Assembly (NCBI GenBank): GCA_943787225.1
Contig: CALSLP010000005.1
Location: 1-64,000 of the forward strand
DNA from: an uncultured Alphaproteobacteria bacterium
Lineage (GTDB): Bacteria > Pseudomonadota > Alphaproteobacteria > MPNO01 > UBA2964
DNA length: 64,000 bases
Reading direction: 5' to 3'
Positions 16,816 through 26,592 of this stretch are shown here, piece after piece. The notes beneath the pieces are model-generated. The model saw only the letters and a list, made by a program, of their open reading frames with translations, did not search any database and was not told where the DNA came from. A program made the position numbers and the translations under genes. Position 1 is the first letter of the stretch, and each line of letters opens with the position of its first letter.

Positions 16816-17661
16816 ATGTCGACATTTCCATTGCCTGAAATTTCGCTCGATGGGCGCGTTGTGATTATGACCGGTGGCGATCGTGGTTTGGGACTTTCCA
16901 TGGCGACGGCGATGGCCGAACGCGGTGCCCGGTTGGTCATCGCCTCGGTTGATGCAGAAGGCTGTGCGCGGGCTGCTGAAGAACTGAATCAGATCGCCGG
17001 TGCCGGGCAGGCCTTGGCTGTACCAACCGATATTCTGGACCTCGACCAATGCCGCAATACCGTTCAACGCGCTGTCAAAGAATTCGGCCGATGCGATGTC
17101 TTATATAATAACGCTCGGCGTCTGATGCGCGGGCCTGGCTTGCCGCCTCAGGGCAATTCGTTGCCGTTTTACGAGACGGATCCGGACATTTATAGGCAGA
17201 CGATTGAGGTGAATGTTATTGGCACCTTTTTCATGGCGCGCGCCGCTGTAGAACATTTTCGTGAGGCAAGTTCAGGTAAAATCATCAATGTTTCGACATC
17301 GCGACGCAATTTCTCTGGTGCTCGCAATTCGCCATATGGGGTAACCAAGGCTGCGGTGGAATCCGAAACACTGATTTGGGCCCGTGATATGGATGGCACG
17401 GGGATAACCGTGAATGCAATATTACCGGGTGGGTCGGCGGATGCTGATCCCAATCGACCTAAAGATCCCAATAAACCACTTTTGCCAGTGGATATTATGG
17501 ACCCTCTAGCGGTTTGGCTGACATCGGAGCGTTCGGATGCCGCGAATGGCTGTCGCTTTGTCGGTAAACTGTGGAATCCCGAACTCGATCCGGATGCAGC
17601 GGCAGAGGGGGCTCGTGAAGAGCCTGTCTTTATAGAGCAGCAGGCACCGGCGACTAACTGA
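16816..17661 (+). CDS. Short-chain dehydrogenase/reductase
   Basis: A 281-residue classical SDR with cofactor motif TGGDRGLGLSMA, YNNAR in the NNAG position, Ser in INVSTSR and the catalytic pair in SPYGVTKAA. It has a C-terminal extension ending in GCRFVGKLWNPELDPDAAAE, also seen in the SDR at 58.0 kb (GCRFIGSKWDSNLPPDEAAE), so the two are paralogues of an unusual long SDR subgroup. GGAG precedes the ATG, and the gene follows the AhpD-like gene with no gap. It is convergent with the acyl-CoA dehydrogenase. Substrate unknown, probably a hydroxyacyl or alcohol intermediate. Confidence 0.87.
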   Translation: MSTFPLPEISLDGRVVIMTGGDRGLGLSMATAMAERGARLVIASVDAEGCARAAEELNQIAGAGQALAVPTDILDLDQCRNTVQRAVKEFGRCDVLYNNARRLMRGPGLPPQGNSLPFYETDPDIYRQTIEVNVIGTFFMARAAVEHFREASSGKIINVSTSRRNFSGARNSPYGVTKAAVESETLIWARDMDGTGITVNAILPGGSADADPNRPKDPNKPLLPVDIMDPLAVWLTSERSDAANGCRFVGKLWNPELDPDAAAEGAREEPVFIEQQAPATN

Positions 17662-17669
17662 CGCTGAGT

Positions 17670-18830
17670 TTAGGGCAGGCCGAGAACCCGCTTAGCCGTA
17701 ATGTTCCGCTGAATTTCACTGGACCCTGCATAGATCGTAATACGTCGCACTTCGCGCCAGAGAACTGAGACATCGACTGGCCCTTCTTCAGTGTCCATTG
17801 GCTCGACGTCGGCAGCATGGCCCCCTGCCGCCTCGAACATCAGGTCTGCGATGCGTTGAATATTTTCTGTCGCGACGATCTTCATGAACGATGATCCTGC
17901 GCCGATATCCATGCCAGCTTTCGCTTGCTGTACGGCATGAGCAAAAACGGCGGATTGAGCGAGGACGTCGAGTTCAAGTTGGGTAACCTTGTCTTGAAAA
18001 ACAGGGTCGTTAACGGCTCCCGTTGCCTTGGCAACGCGCTGCAATTTATCGAGACATTGCAAAGCCATTTGCGGGTTGGCATTGCCGATACGCTCAGAGG
18101 CCAGGAGGGCTTTGGCGACTGACCAGCCGTCATTTAGGTCGCCGACCAGGTTCGTGATTGGAACCCGAACATCATCGAAGAAGACTTCGGCAAACTCCTC
18201 ATCATCCGCAATGGTCATGATTGGACGGATCGTAATCCCGGGGGTTTTCAGGTCGATAAGCACCATCGAAATACCGCCCTGTTTCTTAGGGGCGTCGGGG
18301 TTAGTGCGGACCAAGGCGTACATCCAGTCGGCGAAATGGCCGCCGGTTGTCCAGATTTTCTGTCCATTGATAACAATTTCGTCGCCATTGACCTCGCCTC
18401 GGGTCTTGAGGCTGGCGAGATCAGACCCAGAGCTCGGCTCGGAATATCCCTGACACCACATGACTTCGCCGGAAAGCATTTGGGGTAGATGACCCTTCTT
18501 TTGAGCATCTGTCCCGTGATGCATCAAAATCGGTCCGATATGGCCTAAAGCTTGTCGTGACAGGATTGGCGCGCCGGCGCGGCTCAACTCTTCCTGCAGG
18601 ATAAGCTGCTCCGAGATACTGGCCTCCATGCCGCCATATTCTTTGGGCCAGTGCGGCGCAATCCAGCCGCGTTCATAAAGCTTGAAATGCCATGGTTGGA
18701 TCATTTCGCGTGGGGGGCGGGTAGACCAGCCACGCAGGTCTTCGGGTAGGTTTTCTGCCATCCAGGTACTGACTTCTGCCCTGAACTTTGCATCTTGCGG
18801 GCTGTCGACAAGAAAGCTGAGAGAACTCAT
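17670..18830 (-). CDS. Acyl-CoA dehydrogenase family protein
   Basis: A 386-residue flavoprotein with the N-terminal helical domain (WMAENLPEDLRGW), the FAD-loop segment CQGYSEPSSGSDLASLKTR, and NGQKIWTTGGHFADWMYALV. The C-terminal helix reads IYAGSSEIQRNITAKRVLGLP, so the Glu found in 'YEGTSEIQ' of medium-chain enzymes is Ala. This is common in steroid and branched-acid FadE proteins, which often form two-subunit enzymes. It lies 6 bp downstream of the DUF35 gene in a three-gene set with the thiolase-fold protein. The reaction would be alpha,beta-dehydrogenation of an acyl-CoA. Confidence 0.88.
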   Translation of the reverse strand: MSSLSFLVDSPQDAKFRAEVSTWMAENLPEDLRGWSTRPPREMIQPWHFKLYERGWIAPHWPKEYGGMEASISEQLILQEELSRAGAPILSRQALGHIGPILMHHGTDAQKKGHLPQMLSGEVMWCQGYSEPSSGSDLASLKTRGEVNGDEIVINGQKIWTTGGHFADWMYALVRTNPDAPKKQGGISMVLIDLKTPGITIRPIMTIADDEEFAEVFFDDVRVPITNLVGDLNDGWSVAKALLASERIGNANPQMALQCLDKLQRVAKATGAVNDPVFQDKVTQLELDVLAQSAVFAHAVQQAKAGMDIGAGSSFMKIVATENIQRIADLMFEAAGGHAADVEPMDTEEGPVDVSVLWREVRRITIYAGSSEIQRNITAKRVLGLP

Positions 18831-18836
18831 GGGTGG

Positions 18837-19253
18837 TTACCGGTCTGGCTCGAAAGCAAAGTATTCAAAATCATCGTCTAATTTATCCCAGCATAATTTT
18901 ACAGCCATACCGATTTCGACGTCGTCAGACGCGCAATTATGCAGAAGGCTCATCACGCGGACACCTTCTTCTAGATCGACTGCTGCAATAAGGTAGGGCT
19001 CTTCACCTTCAAAACCGCGCGCAGGGATAACGGTTTCCGTATAGGAATATATCGTTCCTTTGCCCGTTACCTCACGCCATTCCAGGTTTCGTTTGCCGGT
19101 ATGAACGCTCAGACCACGTGGATAAAATTGATATTTATCGGCCTCAGGATCGTACTGAAGCAAAAACTTGTGCTCGTTTACCGCATCCCAGAATGGTTGC
19201 GTTATGTTCGTTGGCGTTGGCGCCGGGCGGGGTCGCTTTTCACGTTCTGCCAT
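18837..19253 (-). CDS. DUF35 OB-fold acyl-CoA-associated protein without zinc ribbon cysteines
   Basis: A 138-residue DUF35 protein. The C-terminal OB-fold is visible in GTIYSYTETVIPARGFEGE and PYLIAAVDLEEGVRVMSLL. DUF35 proteins normally start with a four-Cys rubredoxin-like ribbon, but here the matching stretch (LQYDPEADKYQFYPRGLSV) has none. Partners of this family bind thiolase-fold proteins and gate acyl-CoA access. The start at 19253 overlaps the thiolase stop (TAATG), and a longer frame of 25 residues was rejected as non-family sequence. Together with the thiolase-fold gene it should form one complex. Confidence 0.82.
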   Translation of the reverse strand: MAEREKRPRPAPTPTNITQPFWDAVNEHKFLLQYDPEADKYQFYPRGLSVHTGKRNLEWREVTGKGTIYSYTETVIPARGFEGEEPYLIAAVDLEEGVRVMSLLHNCASDDVEIGMAVKLCWDKLDDDFEYFAFEPDR

Positions 19254-20435
19254 TATCCTCGCTCCAGAATGAGTACAGCACTTGAGCCCCAATTGCGGAC
19301 ATAGGGGATAACGCCGATCCCGGTGCACATTGCCGTCGACGGGTTGGGCACTTGCCGACCGGTTGCTTCACCAAATAGTTGTCGGAGGGCTTCAATGATA
19401 TTCATCTGTCCGCCAGCGAGGCCCGGCTGACCCGCAGAAATCTGTCCACCGCCAGTATTGATCGGCAGTTTTCCGGTCGGTGAAATATCAGTCGATAGTA
19501 AGATATTCAGACCCTTCACCGCGCCTACAGAACCCTATCTGCTCAAGCTGCAGCATTTCAGCGATGAGGAAATCATCGTAGGGGTGGAACATATCGATAT
19601 CGTCAGTCGACATACCTGCCTTTTCCAGTGCCTGCGGCCCGGCAATACTAAACCCCGTCTCTGTGATGTCTGGCAGTTGCTCGTGAACATTGAAGTTTGT
19701 CAGCTCCGAATACGCAATTGGGTGTGCCATGTTTTTGACACCAAGCTTCTTTGCGCGTTCTGTCGTGGTGATGATGATCGCGTTTGCGCCATCGCATGGC
19801 ATGACAGAGTCAAGGAGACGCAGCGGCGTGGAGACCATCCGGGCATTCAGGTAATCGTCAACCGTCATTGGCTTGCGAAGACCTTCCACCGCATACTCGT
19901 TGACGACCGCACCGTTACGTTGTGCGACGGCCAGTTTACCCAGGGCTTCAAACTTCAAATCATATTGATGCATATAGCGATGCATAATGAGACCGAAGGC
20001 GCCCGGGGGGCCTTGAATGCCTGTCGGGTTACGAAACTCTGATCGGTAGGACCGCTGATCATCGACGCGACGTGTTGTCGGCGTCGCTGCCGCAATTGAC
20101 AGGACGGTTTCACAATATCCCGACTGAATGGCTGCCGCTGCACGGGCAACGTTGCCGGGCATTGAGGCACCGCCGATATCGGTGGTCTGTATCCAGGATG
20201 TCTGGAGCCCAAGATGGTCGCCGAGGTAATTCGACCAAAAATTATTACCAGCTTCGCTGGAGGGCAAAACGGTTGCCATGCCGTCGATGTCTTTGGTGCC
20301 GAGGCCGGTATATTCCAGGACTTGCGAGGTCGCTTCAGCGGCGACGTCATACGTTGTACGACCAGAACGGCGGACATTTTTTACTTCACCGTAGCCGATG
20401 ATGGCAATGTCTTTGTTTGCCAGAGGATTGATCAT
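19253..20435 (-). CDS. Thiolase-fold (SCP-x/Ltp2-like) protein (frameshifted)
   Basis: Two frames give one thiolase-like protein of about 394 codons. The first (19488-20435) opens IAIIGYGEVKNVRRSGRTTY and includes TDIGGASMPGNVARAAAAI; the second (19253-19519) has NTGGGQISAGQPGLAGGQMN and STAMCTGIGVIPYVRN. The shift lies near 19515-19535. The nucleophile Cys of true thiolases is missing in GGASMPGN, and the His of 'GHP' is Gln. The same lack is seen in Ltp2-type aldolases that pair with DUF35. The role may therefore be C-C bond cleavage or acyl transfer without a covalent intermediate. It is upstream of DUF35 and the acyl-CoA dehydrogenase. Confidence 0.82.
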
Positions 20436-20582
20436 TAATTTGGTCCGGCTAGTTGCTCTCTGTTGATTTAGCCTACCCCGAGATTGGTCCCTGTCAATGG
20501 CCGGTGAGCCGTTGCAAACAAAGATTTCCTGCGCGAAGATCGACGTAACAGCGATAGAAGAAAGATAAGAATATGGGAGCGA

Positions 20583-22802
20583 GTGTCCGCCAGCAAGGTT
20601 GAAGCTCTGTTGAATCCAGAAAGCGTTGCGATTCTTGGCGCACGGGAAAACCCGATGGATTGGACCGCGCGCATCTTTGCGAATTATCAGCGGTTTGAAT
20701 TTCCTGGGTCAGTCTGGCCGGTAAATCCACGATTCAAAGATATCTGGGGTGTGCCATGTTACGCTGACCTAGTCGGATTTGCCGGGGGTTCCTGATCATT
20801 TGGTCGTGATGCGCGCCGCCGCTTCGGTTAGTGGCATTCTGCGCGAGGCGGCGGCGATGGGTACGCGAAGTGCTACTGTGTATGCCGCTGGGTATTCCGA
20901 GCTTGGAACTGATGAGGGTCGAGCGTTGGAGGATGAACTTCGGTCCGTTATCGAAGAAACCGGCCTTGCTGTCTGTGGGCCCAACTGCCTTGGCAGCATG
21001 TCCGCCCGTGGACGTTCTTTGTGCCTTCCCGATGACCGCATTCGTGAGCTGGTTCGGGGGCCGGTCGCCATGGTGGGGCAAAGCGGCACCACGACACCGG
21101 GAATTGGGCGCACGCTCATTGATCGTGGCATTGACGTTGGTTATATCGTCACGAGTGGCAATGAGGTGGGACTCGCGACGGCAGATTATATCAATTATTT
21201 CGTCGACGACCCTGATGTCAGATTAATTTTTTGCCTGATCGAGGCTGTTCGGCGGCCGCAGGATTTCCTCGCGGCATGCCGTCGGGCGCGCGATGCTGGA
21301 AAGCCTGTTGTCGCCTTAAAGATGGGCGTTTCCGAGGGTGGACGTGCGGCGGCTTTGGCCCATACCGGGTCTATGGCAGGTGCCGTAGAAGCGTTTGATG
21401 CTGTTGCCGGAGATGCCGGTGTTATCCGCGTTGAAAGTGGTGACGCCGCCATCGATTTGATTGAGTTATTGGTGAAAGCGGGCCTTCCTGAAACCGATGA
21501 CGTTGGAGTTCTTGTGTATTCCGGCGGCGTTCGAGGGCTGTCTCTTGATGCCGCCGATCGTCATGGTGTACCGCTCCCTGATTTTGCACCGGAGACGGCC
21601 GTAAAATTTAAGGAAATTCTTGGCGAAGATCTGCGGGTTACCAATCCTCTCGATGCAGCAGGTTTTATGAACCAAAAGCTGGAATCGATTGTTGAGATGG
21701 TCACGGCCATTCAAAACGATCCCAATATCGGCATGATACTGTTTCAGGAAGATTTGCCGCCCAGCGAAGGCATTAATGACGCCAACAAAAGGACGGACCA
21801 AACGCGTTTTGGACACGATGAAGGGCTTTCAGGAGAGTTTTCTGGATAAGGGTGGCAAGCCGATAGGGCTGATATCGCCGGCGTCGGCTGATCTGACGGC
21901 CTTTAGCCGCGAAGCCCGCAAGCAGTTTCCCCAAATCCCGGTTCTGAGTGAGCCAAATCGGGCATTCAAGGCGCTCCGGGCGGCCTTTACCTACCGGGAT
22001 CGCATCCGCGAGGCAGGAGCAGAGCCAACCAGCGGCTGCTTTTGGCAAGCCGTCGGACGTGATTGGTAGAGGCGGCACTCGCCGAGGCGTCAGGCTGCTG
22101 ATCCGTTCGCTCTTAGCGAGCCGGCCTCTAAGACTTTGATCTCCTCATACGGTATCAATTTGCCGCGGGAAGGCTTTGCCAAGACTCCTGAGGAGGCCGC
22201 TCGGATTGCTGACGATATCGGCTACCCAGTCGTCGTTAAGGGTGTGGCGGCGGCGATGACCCATAAATCGGATGCCGGTGCAGTCACCCTGGGGCTGCAA
22301 TGATAGCTGCGGCGGTCGAACAGGCTTGTAATGACATCGCTACGAACGTCGCCAGTTACGACTCGTCTATTGAACTCGAGGGTTGGTTAGTCGCCCAGTC
22401 GATGACGGGCGGCCTGGAATTGGTCATTGGCATTCAACGCGATCCGGAGATGGGGCCTGTCGTCATGTTCGGGCTAGGGGGCGTGTGGCTGGAGCTGATT
22501 AAAGATGTGTCCTTTTGTAGCCCGGGCTTTGGTCGGGTAGCGGGCTGGTCGTATGATCAATGAGACACGGGCGGGCCGACTGATCGACGGTTATCGTGGT
22601 GATAGGCCCTTACGACAGGGAGGCCGTTGTCGATGCCCTGGTGGCGGTTGGGCAGATGGCGGCCGATAACTCGGACGCGATTGAAGCGCTGGATATTAAT
22701 CCGTTTGTGGCGCTGTCGCCTGGGGATGGGGCTTATGCGCTCGATGCTTTGGCGGTCCTTACGCCGGCAGACCGGGGGTTAGAACAATGGAACTCGTCCT
22801 AA
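20583..22802 (+). pseudogene. ADP-forming acyl-CoA ligase, multiply frameshifted
   Basis: The reading moves through at least five frame segments: 20583-20795 (CoA-binding start, NPESVAILGARENPMDWTAR), 20779-21849 (CoA-ligase domains, GPNCLGSMSARG, AHTGSMAGAVEAFDAV with the phospho-His), 21776-22069, about 22145-22303 (ATP-grasp start, YPVVVKGVAAAMTHKSDAGA), 22300-22563 (GLELVIGIQRDPEMGPVVMF) and 22596-22802 (ALDINPFVAL). An intact paralogue of 689 residues lies at 45.5 kb. The enzyme would make acyl-CoA from a carboxylate with ATP and release ADP. Start is GTG after GGGAG. As written it cannot give a full protein. Every break seen is a small indel, so poor local sequence quality must be excluded. 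Confidence 0.85.
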
Positions 22803-23984
22803 ACGATGATCCAAAGACTATTAAAAGAGAGTGCCGAGAAGCTCGTCGAGCGTTGCGGCGGGCCGGACGCGCACCGGAAGCTTCGCGACGTTCAAGCCCG
22901 GATTTGACAAGGGGCGTCTCAAGACTATTGCCGAAGCGGGGTGGCTGTCTCTGATGGTCCCTGAAAAGGCCGACGGTCTGGGATCTCGGAATCACCGATC
23001 TTGCCCTCGCCTTGGAGCAGGCGGGAAGAGGCCTTGATCACCGAACCTGTGGCGGCCTTGGCTGCCAGTGCGCGCGCGGTCGGGACCGGGCGGGCGGCGA
23101 CAGGTGCTGGGACCGAGCAGGCGCTGAACGGCCTCGTCTCGGGCGAAAATTTTCTTATTCCCGTGCTGCAGGACCCGACGGTGCCGGCTGCAGAAACGTG
23201 AGCGGGTTTTTGCGGAGCACTATCATTATGGCTATCAGCTAACGGGGACCCGTACAGGCATTCCATTTGCAGATGTAGCCGACGGGTTCTCTGGTAGATG
23301 CCAATACTTCCGATGGCACCATTCTAATAATTGTTCCGCGGGATACCTTTGGTATTACGGTTGAGGCGTCCCGAACGGTAGACGGGACAGCGCACAGGCA
23401 CAATCGACTTTGCCGAAGTGACGCTAATGGCGGATGACCTTCTGATCGCGGGCGTAAAGCAGGGTGAACGACTTGCATCAGATTTGCTGGATCGAATTTT
23501 ATTAGGCGTTTCTGCCGAAATGCTGGGTGTTATGGAACAGGCTCTTGATCTCGCGGTTGGCTATATGCAGACCCGGGAACAATTCGGTCGTCCTATCGGC
23601 AGTTTCCAGGCCCTGCAGCACCGTGCGGTGAATGATCATATTCAGATAGAGCTTGTGCGGTCACTGCTCTATCAGGTTTGCGGTGCTGTAGATGGAGGGC
23701 ATGGCAGCCGGGCGATGGTTGCCGCAGTAAAGGCGCGGGCGTCGGAAGCGGTTTTGTCCGTCACAAAGTCCGTCATTCAAATGCACGGGGCCATCGGCTT
23801 TACGGATGAATATGACGCCGGTCTCTATCTTCGGCGCGCGATGACTCTCGCCAGTCAATACGGCAATGCATCGGAACATCGGGAGAGTTTTGTCCGGCAT
23901 TCCCGCCTGGATGCCGAGAATGCAGCTGAGCCCGGAAAACGGCGTAAGCGCAAAAAGCCCAAGAAATCGATTTTTGCGACTTAA
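22787..23984 (+). pseudogene. Acyl-CoA dehydrogenase, multiply frameshifted
   Basis: Pieces in changing frames read MELVLNDD, LLKESAEKLVERCGGPDAHR, DKGRLKTIAEAGWLSLMVPE, LGITDLALALEQAGRGL, LITEPVAALAASARAV, LIIVPRDTFGITVEASRTV and then an intact C-terminal half from 23418 with EMLGVMEQALDLAVGYMQTR, REQFGRPIGSFQALQHR and IQMHGAIGFTDEYDAGLYL. At least six shifts are needed. The C-terminus ends in a basic tail, KRRKRKKPKKS. The predicted start overlaps the end of the broken ligase, so the two formed an operon. Flavin and substrate contacts of the C-terminal domain look normal, arguing that the damage is recent or artefactual. Confidence 0.82.
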
Positions 23985-24001
23985 AGGGTTTCTCCGTGGA
24001 T

Positions 24002-25771
24002 TTACGAACAACCCGCTGCTGTCGGCAACCGTACGGTAACGGTTGTCCCGACATCGACCTGACTTTGTATGTCTAGCGAGCCGCCATGCATTTCGGCGAG
24101 CGATTTGGATAAGGGTAGTCCAAGGCCGGTGCCCTCATAACGGCGATTAAAAGCACTATCGACCTGGCCAAATAGACCAAGAGCCTTTGGAATATCCTTG
24201 AGGGCAATTCCAATCCCTGTATCTTCGACCTGAATGACGTAGCCGCCGGAATCGTTATACCAAGCGGTTAAAGTCACGGTGCCTCCCTGGTCGGTGAATT
24301 TTAGCGCGTTAGATAACAAGTTGATAAGGATTTGCCGTATTTTTTTCTCGTCAGCGTAAAGTGGGGGTAGTTCGTCCGGCGCTCCTACGGTGATGTTAAC
24401 GTCTGATCGCTGTGCTTGATCGTGAAGCATTCTGGTAACGCTCCTGATGGCGTCATGTACATCAATCCATTCTTCATATAGCTCTTCGTTTCCGGATTCG
24501 ATCTTGGAAAAATCCAGAACATCATTAATAAGCTCCAGCAGGTGTCGCCCCGCGTCATTGATATCGCGCGCATATTCGCGATATTTAATACTGCCGACGG
24601 GGCCAAACGTTTGTTCTCTGATGATGTCGGAGAACCCCATGATTGCGTTTAGCGGAGTCCGCAATTCATGGCTCATATTTGACAAAAATTCTGATTTTGC
24701 TCGACTGGCCTCTTCCGCTATATCGCGGGATTTGGTGACCTGGTCAGCTGTTCTCATCAAGGCATCAGATTGGACTTCGAGCCGCGCTTTGGTTCTCTGT
24801 AGCTCAATGAACTTTGAATTTAGCTCTTTCTGGCTTTCTTCCAGGCGCCGTTCAAATTCCATATGATCGGGAATGTCGAGGCCAAGCGCATCGCATACCG
24901 TTACGCCATCCATACGGCTTCTCGGGTGGACCATTAACCTGAGCCACAGAAATTCTCCTGCCTCGGACCTAATCCTGAAATCCTGGGTTACGGGCTGTTT
25001 GGAAAGGGCACATTCATCGAGAGCGTGGAGCAGATCTCGTCGGTCTTCCATCTGGATATTATTGAGAAGGAGTTTGGGGGACTTAATTAGTTCATCGCGT
25101 GAGAACCCAGCTATTTCGGAAACGCCATCGCTCATGAAAGTAAGCGATTTTTTGCTATCGGCTCCAACTGACCATTGCAAAACAATGCCAGGAATATTGG
25201 CTGTTAGACTTGATAGACGCGCGTGTGCTTCGGTATGGGCGTCAATAGAATTACGATGTTGGATCGCAAGACTTGCGAGGTCCTTGAACTCATTGACTAT
25301 TTCTATTTCAGTTTCTTCTGGAGTCCCGATTTCCATTCTGTATATGGCGAGTGTTCCAATCACGACACCATTTCCAGAAAGAATGGGCTCAGACCAGCAA
25401 GCGCGAATACCGTGAGCCCGTGCGAGGGCAATAAAATTCCGCCATTTGGGGTCTACTGTAATATCGGCGGTGATAACTCGTTTGCCAAGCGCGGCGGCTG
25501 TCCCGCAAGTACCTGATGATGGGCTGATTTGTAATCCGTCAATCGCTTGAACGTAGCTGTCGGGTAAGCTTGGGGCGGCGCCGTGGATTAGTTTGTCGTC
25601 ATTGGGGGCGACTAATTGAATGGTGGCCTTAATGTCGGGAAGCATATCTTCAACAGAGTCACAGATTTCCGCAAGGACAGCATTTAGGCGTTCGCCTTGC
25701 GCGAGTAATCGTACAATCGACTTCCGGGCGATTAGAGTATCTTCGTGGAAGCTACGAGGTGAGGAAATCAC
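24002..25771 (-). CDS. GAF-PAS hybrid-free sensor histidine kinase
   Basis: A 589-residue soluble kinase without membrane segments. Domains in order: GAF (about 20-175), PAS (about 185-300), a coiled linker (about 303-345), HisKA with phospho-acceptor His368 in NMSHELRTPLNAIMGF, and HATPase with N-box LINLLSNALKF (482-492), DTGIGI (517-522) and GTGLGLPL (547-554). No receiver domain and no response regulator nearby, so it must signal to a distant partner. GAF and PAS suggest an internal small-molecule, light or redox signal. Its ATG overlaps the Sel1 gene stop by 4 bp, so the two are translated together. Confidence 0.92.
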   Translation of the reverse strand: MISSPRSFHEDTLIARKSIVRLLAQGERLNAVLAEICDSVEDMLPDIKATIQLVAPNDDKLIHGAAPSLPDSYVQAIDGLQISPSSGTCGTAAALGKRVITADITVDPKWRNFIALARAHGIRACWSEPILSGNGVVIGTLAIYRMEIGTPEETEIEIVNEFKDLASLAIQHRNSIDAHTEAHARLSSLTANIPGIVLQWSVGADSKKSLTFMSDGVSEIAGFSRDELIKSPKLLLNNIQMEDRRDLLHALDECALSKQPVTQDFRIRSEAGEFLWLRLMVHPRSRMDGVTVCDALGLDIPDHMEFERRLEESQKELNSKFIELQRTKARLEVQSDALMRTADQVTKSRDIAEEASRAKSEFLSNMSHELRTPLNAIMGFSDIIREQTFGPVGSIKYREYARDINDAGRHLLELINDVLDFSKIESGNEELYEEWIDVHDAIRSVTRMLHDQAQRSDVNITVGAPDELPPLYADEKKIRQILINLLSNALKFTDQGGTVTLTAWYNDSGGYVIQVEDTGIGIALKDIPKALGLFGQVDSAFNRRYEGTGLGLPLSKSLAEMHGGSLDIQSQVDVGTTVTVRLPTAAGCS

Positions 25772-26421
25772 GCGGCTGTCTCTTTTTTTGTGGAGGCAAT
25801 GTTTACAGGCGGTTTAGAGCCTGACGTTTGAAGTTTAGGTGTGAGCGATCGTTTGGTCCTAAGGGCCATTGCCCTGTTTTCATCACTGAGGTCACTGCTG
25901 AGGGCCTGTTCAATCCATTTTAGCGCTTCCCCATTATTCGGTTCTATGCCTTTTCCGTCCCTCAGCATGAGGGCAAATACAAGCTGTGCCGATGCGTCGC
26001 CGGCTTTGGCGGCTTTACGGAACCAGAAAACAGCCAGGTTCAAGTCTTTAGAAACGATTTTGCCCTTGGCATAAATGCCGCCTAATCGATGCATGGCCTT
26101 TGAATCCCCGAGGGCAGCTGCTTTTTCATACCATGCAATGGCTGCGTCATTGTCTTTGTCGATATGTTCGCCACGGACGTATAAACGACCGAGGGTCATC
26201 GCTGCAGATGCATTGCCGTTCGTGGCAGCTTTCTCATACCAATGTATTGCCTCAGACGTGTTTTTCGGCACTCCGTTACCCTGCAGGTATATGGTGCCAA
26301 TCACGGCTTGCGCGTCTGCATCTCCCATTGCCCCGGACGTAAATGTGGATTTCATCTCCTCGGTAAATGAACCGGGAAAGACGGGGTTCTGTGAAAGTTT
26401 ATTCCATCTGTGGACAGTCAT
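25768..26421 (-). CDS. Sel1-repeat protein
   Basis: A 217-residue protein with four to five Sel1-like repeats of about 36 residues (for example AQAVIGTIYLQGNGVPKNTS and AMTLGRLYVRGEHIDKDNDA, each followed by EAIHWYEKAA-type helices). Sel1 repeats form superhelical scaffolds for protein contacts. No signal peptide is visible, so it is probably cytosolic. It is co-transcribed with the downstream histidine kinase and may bring it to a partner or regulate it. The C-terminal 45 residues are basic and probably disordered. Confidence 0.88.
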   Translation of the reverse strand: MTVHRWNKLSQNPVFPGSFTEEMKSTFTSGAMGDADAQAVIGTIYLQGNGVPKNTSEAIHWYEKAATNGNASAAMTLGRLYVRGEHIDKDNDAAIAWYEKAAALGDSKAMHRLGGIYAKGKIVSKDLNLAVFWFRKAAKAGDASAQLVFALMLRDGKGIEPNNGEALKWIEQALSSDLSDENRAMALRTKRSLTPKLQTSGSKPPVNIASTKKETAA

Positions 26422-26592
26422 TATTCTTTTAGATCAGTCAATTGAAATGTACTCAAAGAATTGTTGAGTAGTTATATAGCATGTGTCTTTTCGTATCCTT
26501 AACGTCCGGAAATAGTAATTAACGAACCATTCATGGTCGGTGCTTATACTAAGAAATTCTTCTAAGGCATTGATATTAGGTATTTTGGGGAT

